A stretch of 64,000 bases of DNA from Sparassis latifolia (taxonomy: Eukaryota; Basidiomycota; Agaricomycetes; Polyporales; Sparassidaceae), in assembly GCA_018466975.1 (NCBI GenBank), contig CM031556.1, positions 248,001 to 312,000 of the forward strand, in the 5' to 3' direction. A model generated the notes under the pieces. That model was not told where the DNA came from. It saw only the letters and a list, made by a program, of their open reading frames with translations, and searched no databases. Positions within the stretch are counted from its first letter, which is position 1; each line of letters begins with the position of its first letter. Made by a program: the position numbers and the translations under genes. Shown piece after piece: positions 22,492 to 34,713 of this stretch.

Positions 22492-25400
22492 GATGTTCCT
22501 GTCGACGTTTACAATGGGATATGCATTACGCCTTGGCGTGTGCTCTAACCTCCGTGATCCTCGAGCTCGCTACGACACGGGACCTGCAGGTTCGTGAAGT
22601 AGTTGAGGGTTCCGATCCGTGCATGTCTATCGAACTCCACACACGGCCCCCCGTTTATGCGCGCCTTCAGTGAATCCTACAGGCAGAGTGTGAGAGATCG
22701 TGACTGCATTTCACGTAGTTCGTAGTGATGTGGCACGACAGCGATGCGAATATTGGTCGCCGTAGGTGGATCCGATTCCATGCATTTTCAATAGATGGTG
22801 AGATTTGTTGTCGAATATGAAATATTGCTGATAGCGTGCTACCAGAAGTTTTTTTAATCGCTGCAATCAGTATCATGAGCGGCATGTTCGACCCGTGCTC
22901 AGGGTCTGCCGAGGACGCACCAATACTTACCGCACGTCCACACCTTCATAGTCAGTCAACATTATTCAGCTATGGTGCTGATAGCAGTGTGGTCCGAGAG
23001 AAGCAACGGACTCCTGGGAAGCAAAGTTACGGAAGAAGGTAAGCATATTCAAAATCAGGGATATGAATTGTATCCAATCTCACTCTCCACAGAGTCTTCT
23101 TTCCGGCTAGCCTGGACAGGTTCATCGTGCGCCATGGGCCTGAAGCGGAAAACCCGCAGCACCAACGGCCAGCGATCAAGAATCACTTGCAGCCTGGTGA
23201 GTATTCAACGCACTGTTGCCAAGTCCCTCACCGTTGTTCATGCAGTGATCGCCACCAACCCGGAGAGTGCCACCCGAGCTCGACTCGATATCAAGCCATT
23301 AATAATAATATTGTTGTCGCATCATGAACGATCGATAACAGTGCCGGGCGCTCGCTGCGTGCAATTTTGTTCACTCAAAGTTCTCTGCCTCTGCTATTCA
23401 TATTAATCATCAGGTATGTGGTGATGGAAGTTCGCAAGGTTGACATGTTGGATGGTGCTCCTATTTGTCGAACACGGCCCGAGAGTGTTCCCTTCTGTCT
23501 TCTTCTCAAGGCTGTGTGGGTATTTGACTGATTCTACGATGTAATAATATGCGAGAGATTGCGGCTGTGATATCTTCCGACCATCTGTGTGTGATGTCGA
23601 AGAAGTTGAGTGGGGCAGTCCTAGAAGAGAACCTTGTACATGGAGCTATCCATCGGACCACAAGTTATCTCGAGCGCAGATGGGCCCACCGTCCACGAGT
23701 ATCGCATTATCGCAGATCCCGATAGGCCTCCTAATGTACTCATGCCCTGGACCATAGCGTGCAGTGCCACCTAGTGCGCGGGAGGCGCGCCAGAGTGACC
23801 AGACGCGCGCGTATTGACCGTGACCGTGTCTGTCGCGGTCACATGATCGGACAAGTTCATCGGCCACCGGCCGCGTGCCAACGTGTCAACGTACACATAC
23901 CTGAGTGTAAGCACATCGACAACTTGCAAGCATTGATGGACTGTTGTGTCCTGACGCCGCTAAGATGTTCAAGTTTCATTTGTGTCTTTATTTTAATTCA
24001 GATTGTGAGTGCATTTCAGAAAATACTGAACTGTCACGGTCTAATCCAGGAAAATGCATGGATCAAGGTAAAATTTGCAAATCCTTGGAATGTCTACACT
24101 GGAAGCTGTGTATGCTAAAATGCGTGCAGAATCAATCAAACTACTCACAGTACGTGTATGTCCCATTTTGTTGAACAGTACTGTCGTCCACTTTGTGGTT
24201 GCACTTCTTCATGCTGGCCATTAATTTCCGCCACTGATTGCATTGTGTCCACAGCGCCGGATGTGGCAGCTCTTACGACCGTGACAGATAGCCACGAAGG
24301 AGCAACAGCCTGTGGCTAGCACTCCGGACGGCCGTCCATTCTACGGCCGGCGACCACAATTCAATGGCAGTGCACGTTGCTGTGCGGCCATGCAAGAGTG
24401 CTCAGATTGTCCCTCCGTTGAACCCAGCATCGCATTAGAGTGTCGTGAAACGCGTGCGCCATACGATGTATGGCGCAAGCAGAAGATGCCCCTTTTGTGG
24501 TCGACATCGCTCGCGAGGCATCCCCATGTCGCCTAGCTCGGTGCGGAAGATCTCGAATTCCATGCCGACAGGGGGATCAGCGCCGTGCCCGAAGTAAAAG
24601 CCACGGAGCTATGCACCATGAGAAGCCTGGCATTTAGAGGTATGTTTGCTGGTGATCGTGGGAGAGATCTGCTAGTCCTTACAGCCCCGGCCACACGTTC
24701 TCGCATGCACAATCAAAATACACCACTTCGAAGAATGAACTGCGGCCTCCAGAGCTCCACTTTCTATAGAAGGATACTGTCACATCTATGCAGGCATAAG
24801 GCCACACCAGGTGACTTCGCGTATCGCCTGTCTGTCAAACCTACACACATTGAATATTGAGGGTCATTGCATTATAGGCTCGCCAAGACCTAGGAGTATG
24901 AAGTCACGTCGTGGTGGGTGGCCAGCTGTTTCAAATGCTCGGACACGGGCTGCTCAGTGCCGATCAGCCAGCCCCCGCTTACATCGTGTAGTGCTGACCT
25001 GCAGAGGTCGATTTTTAGCCCGATCAATCGGTGAATCCGATTCTGCATGAGGCCCCGCCCTGCAATTGACCAACGCTCCGGAGATGAACGCTTCGATGGC
25101 CCTCGTGTCCATTCCAGTCGACAGTGGTGGCCAAATTTACCAAACGCGTTGGTTTCTAGATCCACACTAACTGACAACATATAAGTATCTAGACTTGGAA
25201 AGCGATAGTGCCTGAAAAAGTTATTCTAGGCATGATCTCACCAAGATAACTTGTAGCTGATCTCCAAGCAAGAAATGAATAGCCCCGCGGACGTTCTCCC
25301 ACAGCCATCTGATCAGTCGGGCTCAGACACAGATTGCTGAGATCATATCAACAGATCAGCTCTGGCGTCTTCCGAGAAGGATAACGAATGGCAACGAATA

Positions 25401-27004
25401 AATGTACGTCACAACTCCCTGCTAGTGCATGATCCAGCCTGAAATTGACGACATCGTGACCGCCCTCGACTGAACTTGAGTTTCATGCAAAGGCAAATGA
25501 GTTGTCTATGACAGTCATGGCTCAGTATTTGAATCATGATCATCAGTTGAATCATATGCTCGACAACTCAACAAATACCTAGTTCATGAAGGATCAATGC
25601 ACGCCGCACCGGCATATCAACTCAAGATGAGTCTAATTCTCATGCATCGTTGTACAGGTCTGGTAACCAATAACCTTCTCCGGGAGGTTTCCGCGTGTCC
25701 GGACACACCTGCTCAGAGAGACGAGCACATTCATGCCAAACGCAGCAGGGTTTTGGGAAGGCGCGAGATTACACGGATCATTGATTTTGCTGTCCCCCTC
25801 ATATCGAACCAACGCTAAACCCGATACGCTCATCTCCAAGGGCAGCCCTCAGACATACCGACATGTCACGAAGGTTTGCACGCCTCGCCGATCCATCCCA
25901 TTGGTAATCGCGGATACAAAGATGCGCATTTAGTGTCTGTCCACATGCCGCATGTCCAGCTTCTGATCTGAATCTGATACAATTGCAGGATGAAGACGCC
26001 GTACTGGGAGCGCTGCATGCGCAGCCAGGTCGGGTGACATGAATTTCAAGCAGTCTCCAGATGAAGCCATCCGCTCTGATTGATGAAGGTTGTGCGCTCT
26101 CCTCTCCGCGTCCTTGTGGGGATCACGGAAAAACATATGCCTGACGTGCACTGACCGAACTGACGTTAACAGAACAGCCTGATCGCTTCGTCTGGATTGC
26201 GTATCTAGGATGCTGCTGCGCCACGCCGGACAGCGGTGTCCATAGTGGCAATAGGCAGACTTTAGCGGCAACGCGATGTGCTCCTGCCGCTCTAGATCTA
26301 TTCACACATTACGACCCTCCTAAAGCAACCGCTGTACGGTGCACTTAGTTTTGTGAGAAATCCGGGTGATGGGATCGCTTTACCCATTACAAGCATTTTA
26401 CCTCGGGACCCTGGTTCAGTTTGACTATTCGGAGTATTTCCTATCGAGAAGTTCACCTTAAGTATGCTTCGCAGGACGAAGATCTGCCAAAAGTATTACA
26501 CTAGCATGCAAGGCTGTGGCCGCGCTGTGAGAGGCAGACGAGCTTCCACTGACCCGGTGAAGGGAGCCATTCTGCCGTATTCGCACGTATTCATAGTTGG
26601 CTTCTTCGTTCTTGTCTTCGAATCGGATTTCTCTTCTGTGATTTGACTGATAGCTATTTTTTTAGAAGGAGTTTCTCGTACCGCCGCCACATCCACTGAA
26701 ATTGGTTGGTGTATCGCCCTTTATAATGAAAGATATGATCGGGAGTCCAACGGAATCGCACCAGCCTACACCCACGCTACGGACGGTCACAATCAGAGCC
26801 AGGTCCATGCCCACGGCGAATTCCATCACATTTCGAATGCCAGTAGATGTAGAAAACCATTGAAAGGAATCTGTACAAGATCTCGCACCGATGACGATAC
26901 TCATGACATCCACCAACTGTCCAAGTACTGTTCACCTCTATCCGCGCACTACCTGTCTACCCGTGATCACGATCGCACGAATGGGAACCCTCCCGTCACC
27001 AGGG
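22492..27004. other. Gene-poor region with broken coding-like fragments
   Basis: This is 4.5 kb without a gene I can defend. The best fragment is on the plus strand at 23090-23300: after an AG acceptor it reads FFPASLDRFIVRHGPEAEN and PQHQRPAIKNHLQP, ends at a good donor (GGTGAGT), and resumes after a CAG with VIATNPESATRARLD. Upstream and downstream exons could not be joined. Other stretches (23650-23870 minus, 24890-25180 minus) have coding-like composition but no recognisable family. A perfect 10-bp inverted repeat lies at 24455-24477. No transposon ends or polymerase motifs were seen. Confidence 0.3.
24455..24477. repeat. Perfect 10-bp inverted repeat with 3-nt loop
   Basis: The arm TGCGCCATAC is followed by GAT and then its exact reverse complement GTATGGCGCA. 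It lies in an unassigned stretch. It may be a binding site for a dimeric regulator, a small hairpin or chance. Confidence 0.6.
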
Positions 27005-27400
27005 TTATTTCTTCGCCCCATCGCCACCACTAGAAGTAGTTGCAGCCTTCTCCTCCTCCTTTTTCTGGCACAAACCCAATCAGACATGAACGTTGCAGGG
27101 TGCCGCAAGCTTACCTTCTGCTTCAGCCGGAGGATCTCAGCATCCCTGTGCGGGTATGCAGTCAGCACGGCGCAGCGGAGAAATGCCAGGCCGCACTCAC
27201 TTCTCGCGGCGCTGTTGCAGCGACGAAGCGCTTTCCTTCGGCTTGCCTTTGTTTGCGGTGGCCTTCTTCTGTGCCTTTACACGGTCCGTTTCTCGCTGAT
27301 TACCCCCTGGATATCATCGCACGGCCGTACGCGAGTGCAGATCTCCTCGTGAATCGAGCCTGAAGTCGACAAGAAGGGCAGCCGCATACTCACGAGTCAT
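27005..27400 (-). CDS. SERF/4F5-family small basic protein
   Basis: Four exons encode about 67 residues. The first exon contributes only ATGACTC (27400-27394); the intron that follows ends at a CAG and restores MTRGNQRETDRVKAQKKAT. The middle reads NKGKPKESASSLQQRREKDA, EILRLKQKKKEEEKAA and the end TTSSGGDGAKK with TAA at 27005-27007. The MTRGNQRExxRxKxxKK opening is the hallmark of the 4F5 (SERF) family. Family members are tiny, highly charged proteins that bind nucleic acids and, in animals and yeast, alter amyloid formation. The protein is Lys/Glu-rich throughout. Introns have consensus GTGAGT or GTAAGC donors. Because the first exon is so short, automated annotation can easily miss this gene. 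Confidence 0.88.
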
Positions 27401-30400
27401 CTTGTCGCGATTGTTGAGAGCAAGTTGTCAGTTGGCGGGCAGCGGGTCACACGTGAGCTGAACGTCGTGGTTTCGCCACGTGGCTGCCGCCGGCAACTCG
27501 CCGGCATTCCTCGGATGACTGGCGTCTCGATTCAGTTCATCTATTGCATCGTAGCTACGTCTTTGGAAAATGACTGCACTACGTATCGTACTTGTCTCCA
27601 GCACGTCTGAATCAAACTCTCTTCATCTACTAGTATCTGCCTGGTCATTTTTTCCATCTGTCAAAGTTCTGCCGGCACTGCCAAGGATACCCTGTTCACA
27701 AGTGACCTCCAGCGCCAGAAGACGGCTAAGCTATAATGAACTTTGGCACAGGTACTGGGATGGCTCATCCCAGATAACAAGGACGTGAGCGGTTTAGTCG
27801 GCTCGGACCACTTTATTTCGGTGATGAACTCACTGGTACGACGTCGGCGCCCATCCTCGGAACAAGTTGTATTCTCCGCACAACATAGCCCAGTCCGCAG
27901 CGTCCGCGATTGTATCTGCGTTCGCACCCTGATAGCTGGTGATCCTAGTGATGGCATGAGCGTATACAAGACGACACCGATTGATGGTGCGTTTGTCAAC
28001 ATATGCGGCTAATATGCACGCTATATGCACAAGCGTGGGCCTTCCTGACTCAGGCCTCGTTCGTCTGGTGCAGAGCAGCCTGATATAGCGAATTGCACCG
28101 CCCGGACGTTGTCTTATTGAATATGTTGCCAGGACCTGACAGTCACAGCGCTCTCAGCGTGGAGGACGCTCCCACATGCGTGTATCTGCACGCTCTACCT
28201 ACGCCAACACCTTCTCGGCATTTGTCTGGACACGTCCGGAGCACGGAATTGCGTTACGCTATGCATGCGTGCTTCGACTCCGCTGCTCATATCCGTCTCC
28301 TCTTCTCTTCTCGGTATTGAATTGGTGTGGTCGCCACTGCATGCAGAGCGCTTGCCCAACATGGGGCTCCCAGCCTGGCTGACAGAGTTTGAGAACCACT
28401 CATATAGAGTTCGTGTGTCCTCCGCAGCTTCGCGTGTTCTCCAGCCCTGCGCCAGGGAGAATCTCGGCAACCTGGGCTCTCGTTCCTCCCGCGCTAGCCT
28501 TGTAAGCTCTAAAGGCCCCTCTACCGCTGCCGATCAAACGAAACACTTAATCCTGCCGTTAATGTTCCGCCCCACGTTCCACTCCCTTGCAGTCGACCAC
28601 ACGTCCTACGCATGCACGCTTCTCGGAGGCGTGGGTGTGGTTGCAAACCCGTCCTTATGAGCGCTAGCCTCCACGTCCCTGCCACATTGACAATCGAACG
28701 AGCGACTTTAATGCCCGAAGCATGCATGCACACAATTTGGGTGATATTCCCGGCGGCGGGAGTTGGGGATAGGCATCAATCTGATGGTGGCTGCTGACGC
28801 GGGTACGGCGGACGTGATCGAGACAAATACTCGACTTGGACGAATACGCCAGATGTCGAGAGTTACGACGATATATTCCGAATACAGAACGGTGACATGA
28901 ATTGACGTTGACGGCAATTTTGCGGCTAGCGCACGCGCAGGCGAAGTTACGGCCATGGTTCCGCAGGACTTCGCGACGACAGCTTCAAATCGCCGGGTGT
29001 GATCGGAATAACCTAACGTGACCGTCGTCACGGAGCCCCGCACCGTCACAGACCTATCAGAAAAATTGGTCCGATCGCAGCAATTTCGCGCAAACCCAAA
29101 CCCAAAGCACGCGATCTAAAAAGATCGTCATGGCAGAGATCCAAACGAGCTAGATAAGCGCGCGTTCTATGATAGGCCTCTCTCGTTTGGCGCCAAGGTG
29201 TGGTCTGTAATATTTCGTCGGATTGCTGCTGACCCAAACGTTCCTGATTGGGACCTGGTCCGGAATATAACCACCTCCTCCTAAAATCTATGACCGCGGT
29301 GCGATCGGCTGCGGTTTCGCTGTAGTAAATCCAGCCTCATCGCTTGTCATGCACCCGGGCAATGGCGCACTAGCACCGCTACGTCGTCCGAACGTCGCTG
29401 CAGTACAGCTTCCCCGCGGTCCCGCTCTGCTGCCGCCCAGCCACAAGTGGAAAAGTGTGAATTTGCAGCTGCCTGATTGCCTCTGACGCGTGTTTAGAGC
29501 TTGTATGACCTCAGCAGAGCCAGGGGCAGCTGTCTTCGTTGTCAGCTTGTTCCCTTTTTCTGCCTTGCCTCGCCGTTCGCAGCGGTAGCGCGACGTCAAA
29601 ATGCCAAACGGGCGAACCTGTTTTTGGTTCTTCCGCCTTCCCCTTCGCGCTGCTGCAGCACATGCTATGGACATCGATCGGAGATGGGATCTTGCGGGTT
29701 CTGGGCCGCCCCTGCCGAAATGGATTGGGACTCTGGATGGGGCCTGGGAGGTGGTGCCGCGATGGCGATGGCGATGGTGGCGTCAGACGTGTCATGGCAT
29801 GATTCATCAGAGCCTCGGGCGGAAGGTGGTGGTGGCTGTTGGGTGGGGAAATTACTGGGAATCGGCGGCAGGCAGGCAGCTAGGCAGGTGTCTCGCTGGC
29901 ACGGTTTGCATCCGAGAAGAAGCTGAAGGAAGCCGGCCATTTCTGTTCAGACGCGCACGTGATAGGAAATTCGAAAGGCGGTGACCGCTGGAGGTGATAC
30001 TATACGCGGGGCCGCCCGAGGAGGAGATAGGCTGGGATATATTATATGGGTGCAGGGTGATCTTGGCGGGGGCGGCAATCTGCAAAGTCGATCCCCTCCT
30101 CTGGGCTGTCAATTAGTTTGTCGGGTGTCGGGTGTTGTCGTTTCCCTTGCGCTAAGATATAGACGTGCCCCTACGTGTCCGTGTCCGCGGCTATCGACTG
30201 ACACAAGATGGGGAGTGATGCGAAGGCTGTGAGGGGCGAGCGAGGATATCCGAGAAGGATGCGAGCGCGAGGTGTCGGTGGCTGAGACCAGGGGACGCTT
30301 GTTTGGCGCAGACGTCGGACCGAAGAGAGGGGAGGAACATCGAGGATGATGACCTAAGCAGGATAGACATACCTCCCCGATCTGGATCTCGGTGTTTATT

Positions 30401-30540
30401 TGATTGAAGGTTGCCGAACATTGGCGGATGCGCGTGATTCCGGAAAGGGAAAGGAACACACGCGCTGCCTTCCGTGCGCCTACACAGAGATCCATCTGTG
30501 AGATCTCGCATCTCCTGCGCCCTGATCTCGCGTCCGCCGC
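27401..30540. other. Long intergenic region between the SERF gene and CYC8
   Basis: No gene could be supported over 3.1 kb. Short open frames occur on both strands but none has a recognisable motif or a chain of splice sites. A short imperfect GCGATG tandem lies at about 29760-29778 and a GGCA tandem at about 29865-29885. The right part is probably promoter and leader DNA of CYC8; long upstream regions are common for global regulators. Confidence 0.35.
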
Positions 30541-30678
30541 GCCATATATACCCCCACCTTCGGAAGTCCTTCCCTTTTCCCTTCGCCTCACGTCTCCTCT
30601 CCTTGTTCCTTGCTCTCCCCCTCCTCGTCGTCCGACACATCCCGCTCGTCCCCCGACCCAGTGAGCACCCTTCCCGCC
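30541..30678 (+). promoter_or_regulatory. Putative core promoter of CYC8
   Basis: A TATA-like CATATATA at 30543-30550 is followed by a long CT-rich tract (about 30555-30660) ending just before the ATG at 30679. A TATA box followed by a pyrimidine-rich tract is a common arrangement upstream of strongly expressed fungal genes. Confidence 0.45.
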
Positions 30679-33600
30679 ATGTCTCTCCGGCATACTCCCC
30701 GCCAGTCCGACCGTGATGTCCGCCTTCATGACCCCCATGCTCCTCACGCCCATGCCCACTCTGTTCCTCCACCCGCGCATCACCACCACGGCAACCCCCC
30801 ACATATCAACGGGAACGGGATCCCAGCTACACCGGTTGGCATACCTGTGTCCAGCCACGTACCCCCGGCCCCACAACTGCTTCTCGCGTCCCCCGTCATG
30901 TCGGCAGTAGCGCCAAACGGCGTTGTTGTCCCAGCGTCCATCCAGAAGCTCGCGCACGCGAACGAACAGACGTGGCTGCTCATTGGTGCGCGTGGAATTA
31001 TTTTTCCGCGCTAGTCCTGCGTGTCTCTCAAGACTTACCCGTCGGATCACAGGTCGGGTCGCCGAGCAGATGGGTAATCTGGAACATGCACTGTCCGCGT
31101 ACGAGAATGCGCTGCGCCACAACCCCATGTCTCTTCCTGGCCTGACCCAAGTCGCCGGCATCGCGCGGATCAAAGAAAATTACCCAAAGGTGCGAATTCC
31201 AGTCCATTTTCCGGAGACTGGTGTTGCCTGCGCGCGTTCCCGATAAGCTCGGCGATTTTATTTGGCTGTGTTTGGCATTTACGTCATGTGCACGCAGATC
31301 AATGACAGAAGTGACTGATTCGGAATCTCACAGGCCGTCGAGTACTTCCAGCGTGTCATCGATATGCAACGAGACAACGGCGAAGTGTGGAGCGCCCTCG
31401 GTCAGTTTCACACGTGACTCATTCCGCCTCCCCCCTGCTGACCCGCTTACACTATAGGGCACTGCTACCTGATGCAGGACGATCTGCAGAAGGCCTATAA
31501 CGCATACCAGCAAGCCCTCTACCTCCTCCCCAATCCCAAAGTGGGTCGCTTAATGTCTTTACAAATGCCTTCTTTTGACGTCTTCGTGTGCGTGTCCAGG
31601 AAGATCCGAAACTTTGGTACGGTATTGGCATCCTCTATGACCGATATGGTTCGCTCGATCATGCGGAAGAGGCCTTCGCGTCTGTGCTTCGTATGGACAA
31701 AGGTCTGCGCTTCCTCTCACACGCTTTCTTCCATTGCTCACTCGCGAATGCGAACCCTGTGGTGTTCGGTTTCTATCCTAGACTTTGATAAGGCGAATGA
31801 GATTCTCTTCCGGCTCGGCATTATTTACAAGCAGCAGGGCAAGTACACTGAAAGTCTTGACTGCTTCGACCGCATCCTCCGCAATCCGCCGAATCCCCTC
31901 GCCCATGCCGATATCTGGTTCCAAATCGGCCACGTCTTCGAGCAGCAGCGCGACGTGCGTGCCTTCTCTCCGCACTTGTTCCCATGCATAACTGACACCG
32001 ACTGCGCGTCTACAGCACTTGAGGGCACGCGACGCATATGAGCGGGTCGTCGTTGACAACCCTGGGCATGCCAAGGTGTTGCAGCAGTTAGGCTGGTTGT
32101 ACCATCAGGATGGCTCCTCCTTCCAGAACCAGGACCTTGCAATCCAGTATTTAACGAAGAGTCTCGAAGCAGGTATGTTTTACGTCATTTTTATTTTTGT
32201 TTATTTATTTACCGGTGGGTAGAACCGGCGGACGCGCAGAGCTGGTACCTCCTGGGACGCGCGTACATGGCCGGGCAGAAATACAACAAGGCGTACGAAG
32301 CATACCAACAGGCGGTGTATCGCGACGGCCGCAATCCCACGTTCTGGTGCTCCATTGGCGTGCTCTATTTCCAAATTAACCAGTATCGCGATGCGCTGGA
32401 CGCCTACTCGCGGGCCATCCGCATTAACCCGTACATTTCAGAAGTGTGGTTCGACCTCGGCAGTCTCTACGAGAGCTGCAACAACCAGATCTCGGATGCT
32501 ATTGATGCTTATGCGCGTGCTGCAGAGCTCGACCCCAGCAACACCGCGATTGCGCAGCGCCTCCAGTTATTGAAGACTGCACAGGCAACAGGTGGTACAC
32601 TGCCTGCTGCACCTGGCCCTCAGGACGTGCACCCTACGGCCTACGCCAATCCGATGATGCCGCCTGGCGCCTTCCCAATGCTGCTACAACCTGGAGGCTC
32701 ACGCCCCATTTTCCGTACTGACTCGCGCGGCCCACCGAGCGACCTCCCCCTGCCCATGCCGCCCCAGCTGAATTCGAGCCGTTCCTCACCAGGTCCCTTC
32801 CGCGGCGGCCCGCCCCCGCCCGTAGTACTCGATGACAATCGCGTACCATCTCACACGCCGCTTGCGCCCATGGACGTTGATCGTATCTCGCACCACTCTC
32901 GCGAGCACTCCGCCTCGTACCCCCCGTCCTCGCGCGACAGCGGCCCGCGCGGTCCAGCAGGGCAGAGCCTCCTTTTGCACCACCCCGTGCCTTCGCAGTC
33001 TCCCGTTGACGGGATGCGTCAGCCCCACCATGAGCACGCGCGCCCGCTGCGGATGCCTTCGACCTCCGCCTCCCCTCCGCCACACGCACACCTTCGCGCA
33101 CGCTCTCCACAGCACCTCCCACCCTTCGAGCGTGTCGTCGGTCCTGGTCAGACACCCGGTCCCGTCTCGCGTCGCACCCCCCCTCTACCGTATTCCCGCG
33201 ACGAGCGCGAGTCAGGCTGGGACCGTCGCATTGTCCCCATCCCTATCGACCACGCAGAGTGGGAGCGCGAGCGCCGTGGACGCCCCCCGAGCGAGTACCC
33301 CGTGCACACCTCACCAGCGTACTACGCGTCCCGCCCGCATTCGCCCCGCGGTCCCAGCCCCCGAGGCCCGCGCGAGCGCAGTCCGGACGTACCCCGCGTG
33401 CCGTGCATCCCACGTACAGACCGTTCTGGGAGAAGCCGCCGACGTCGGGCCCGGGCGTGCCTCGCTCGCCACTCCGCCCGCCGATGGATATGCAGGAGCC
33501 CATGCGGAGGTACGATCCGCGGTTCGACGCACGCGAGGCACCGAACCAGTACGAGCGTGAGAGGGGCAGGGAGCGTGAGCGCGAGAGAGAAAGAGAGTCG

Positions 33601-34713
33601 ATGGATGTGCTCGACCCGCGGGACCCGCGGTACGTGCCCTCGCCCGATGTGCGCGCACGCGGTCTTCCGCCGCCAGGGCACTACGCGTCCGAGAGCCCAC
33701 GGATTCCCCTGCAGACCGTCAGCGTCGGCCCCGCCGAGCCCAAGGAGCGTAGACGGCGCACCGGGAAGGAGAGGGACGCCGAGTCGTCCGCAGGCTCCAC
33801 CTCCGCGCCCGCGGCCGACCCTCCGCCAAAGAAGGAGCGCAAACGTCGCGTGAATGCGAAACGCGTCAAGGAGGAGCCGCAGCGCGGGGACAACCCCGCG
33901 GGCCCGCTGTCATTCAAGTACCGTAAGACCGTTGGCAGTCCCGAGCCCGCGAGCTCTGGATCGGGCAGATCCGTGCAGCCGTCACCCACGGGCTCTGCGC
34001 ACCTCCCTCCGGCACGTGTTGTGGACGAGGATTACGACGAGGGTGTAGCGGATGCGCTGATGGGCCTGTCTCAGTATCCACGCGCGTTCGGCCCCGGTCG
34101 TGCACCTGGCGCGTCGCCAAGGACGTCGATCTCCTCACGCTCTCCCCCAGTCGGCACCAAGCGTCCCCTCAGTCCTGCGCCAACCGACGAGCACGCAGAC
34201 AAACGTTCACGCGTGGGCAGCATTAGCGGGCGGCCGACTTCGCACTCCATCTCGTCCAACTCGAACGGCAACTCTGGCGGACGCCCGACGCCGACGCCCT
34301 CGATGCGCCCCTCGCCGATCCCGTTCCATCAACAGCCGTCGTCGCACTCGCCGGAGACGCGACAGACGCTCGACCGCCCCTCGTACCCGCCCTCGCCGTC
34401 CCTTCCACCGTCGCTCCCTATGATGCTCCCACCGCACCCGCGTCCGATTGGCGCGGGTCTCTCGCACGCTCCACCGATGACCCTGCCACCGCTCGCACAC
34501 CCGCCGGCGCCGCCAGTGGTCAGCCCCCAGCGGGACAGGGACGCGGATGGGGACGAGCGCATGCACTCGCGCTCAGCGTCACCGCCACGGGGTGCGAAGC
34601 GTGACATCGTGCCGCACGGCACGTCCGCGCCTGCGTCTGCTGGCGGGTCGCCCTCAACGAAGGCCACTCCGTCGCCGGCGTCGAGCAATGGGCGTGTGGG
34701 GCCCGTACCATGA
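30679..34713 (+). CDS. CYC8: Cyc8/Ssn6-type TPR transcriptional corepressor
   Basis: The N-terminus is His/Pro-rich (HDPHAPHAHAHSV). A run of about ten TPR units follows across short introns, for example ANEQTWLLIGRVAEQMGNLE, AVEYFQRVIDMQRDNGEVW, LGHCYLMQDDLQKAYNAYQQ, LWYGIGILYDRYGSLDHAEE, LFRLGIIYKQQGKYTESLDC, WYLLGRAYMAGQKYNKAYEA and LDAYSRAIRINPYISEVWFD. This is the layout of the Cyc8 subunit that joins Tup1 in global repression. The long C-terminal part is Pro/Ser/Arg-rich and disordered, with an Arg-Glu dipeptide run near 33560-33600, KERKRRVNAKRVKEEP and VVDEDYDEGVADALMGLSQ, ending GRVGPVP then TGA. The reading frame changes between about 33380 and 33420; one extra C in the CCCC run at 33392-33395 would join the two parts smoothly. 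I take that as a sequence error rather than a true truncation. Confidence 0.92.

Noticed and set aside
30109..31173. Long minus-strand open frame (over 350 codons) across the CYC8 promoter and first exon
   Set aside because: It is antisense to CYC8 exon 1 and the CT-rich leader, is rich in Arg/Gly from GC bias, and shows no motif; it is a shadow of the coding strand.
32634..33700. Several minus-strand open frames inside CYC8
   Set aside because: Composition is driven by the GC-rich Pro/Ser codons on the coding strand; no motif or splice logic.
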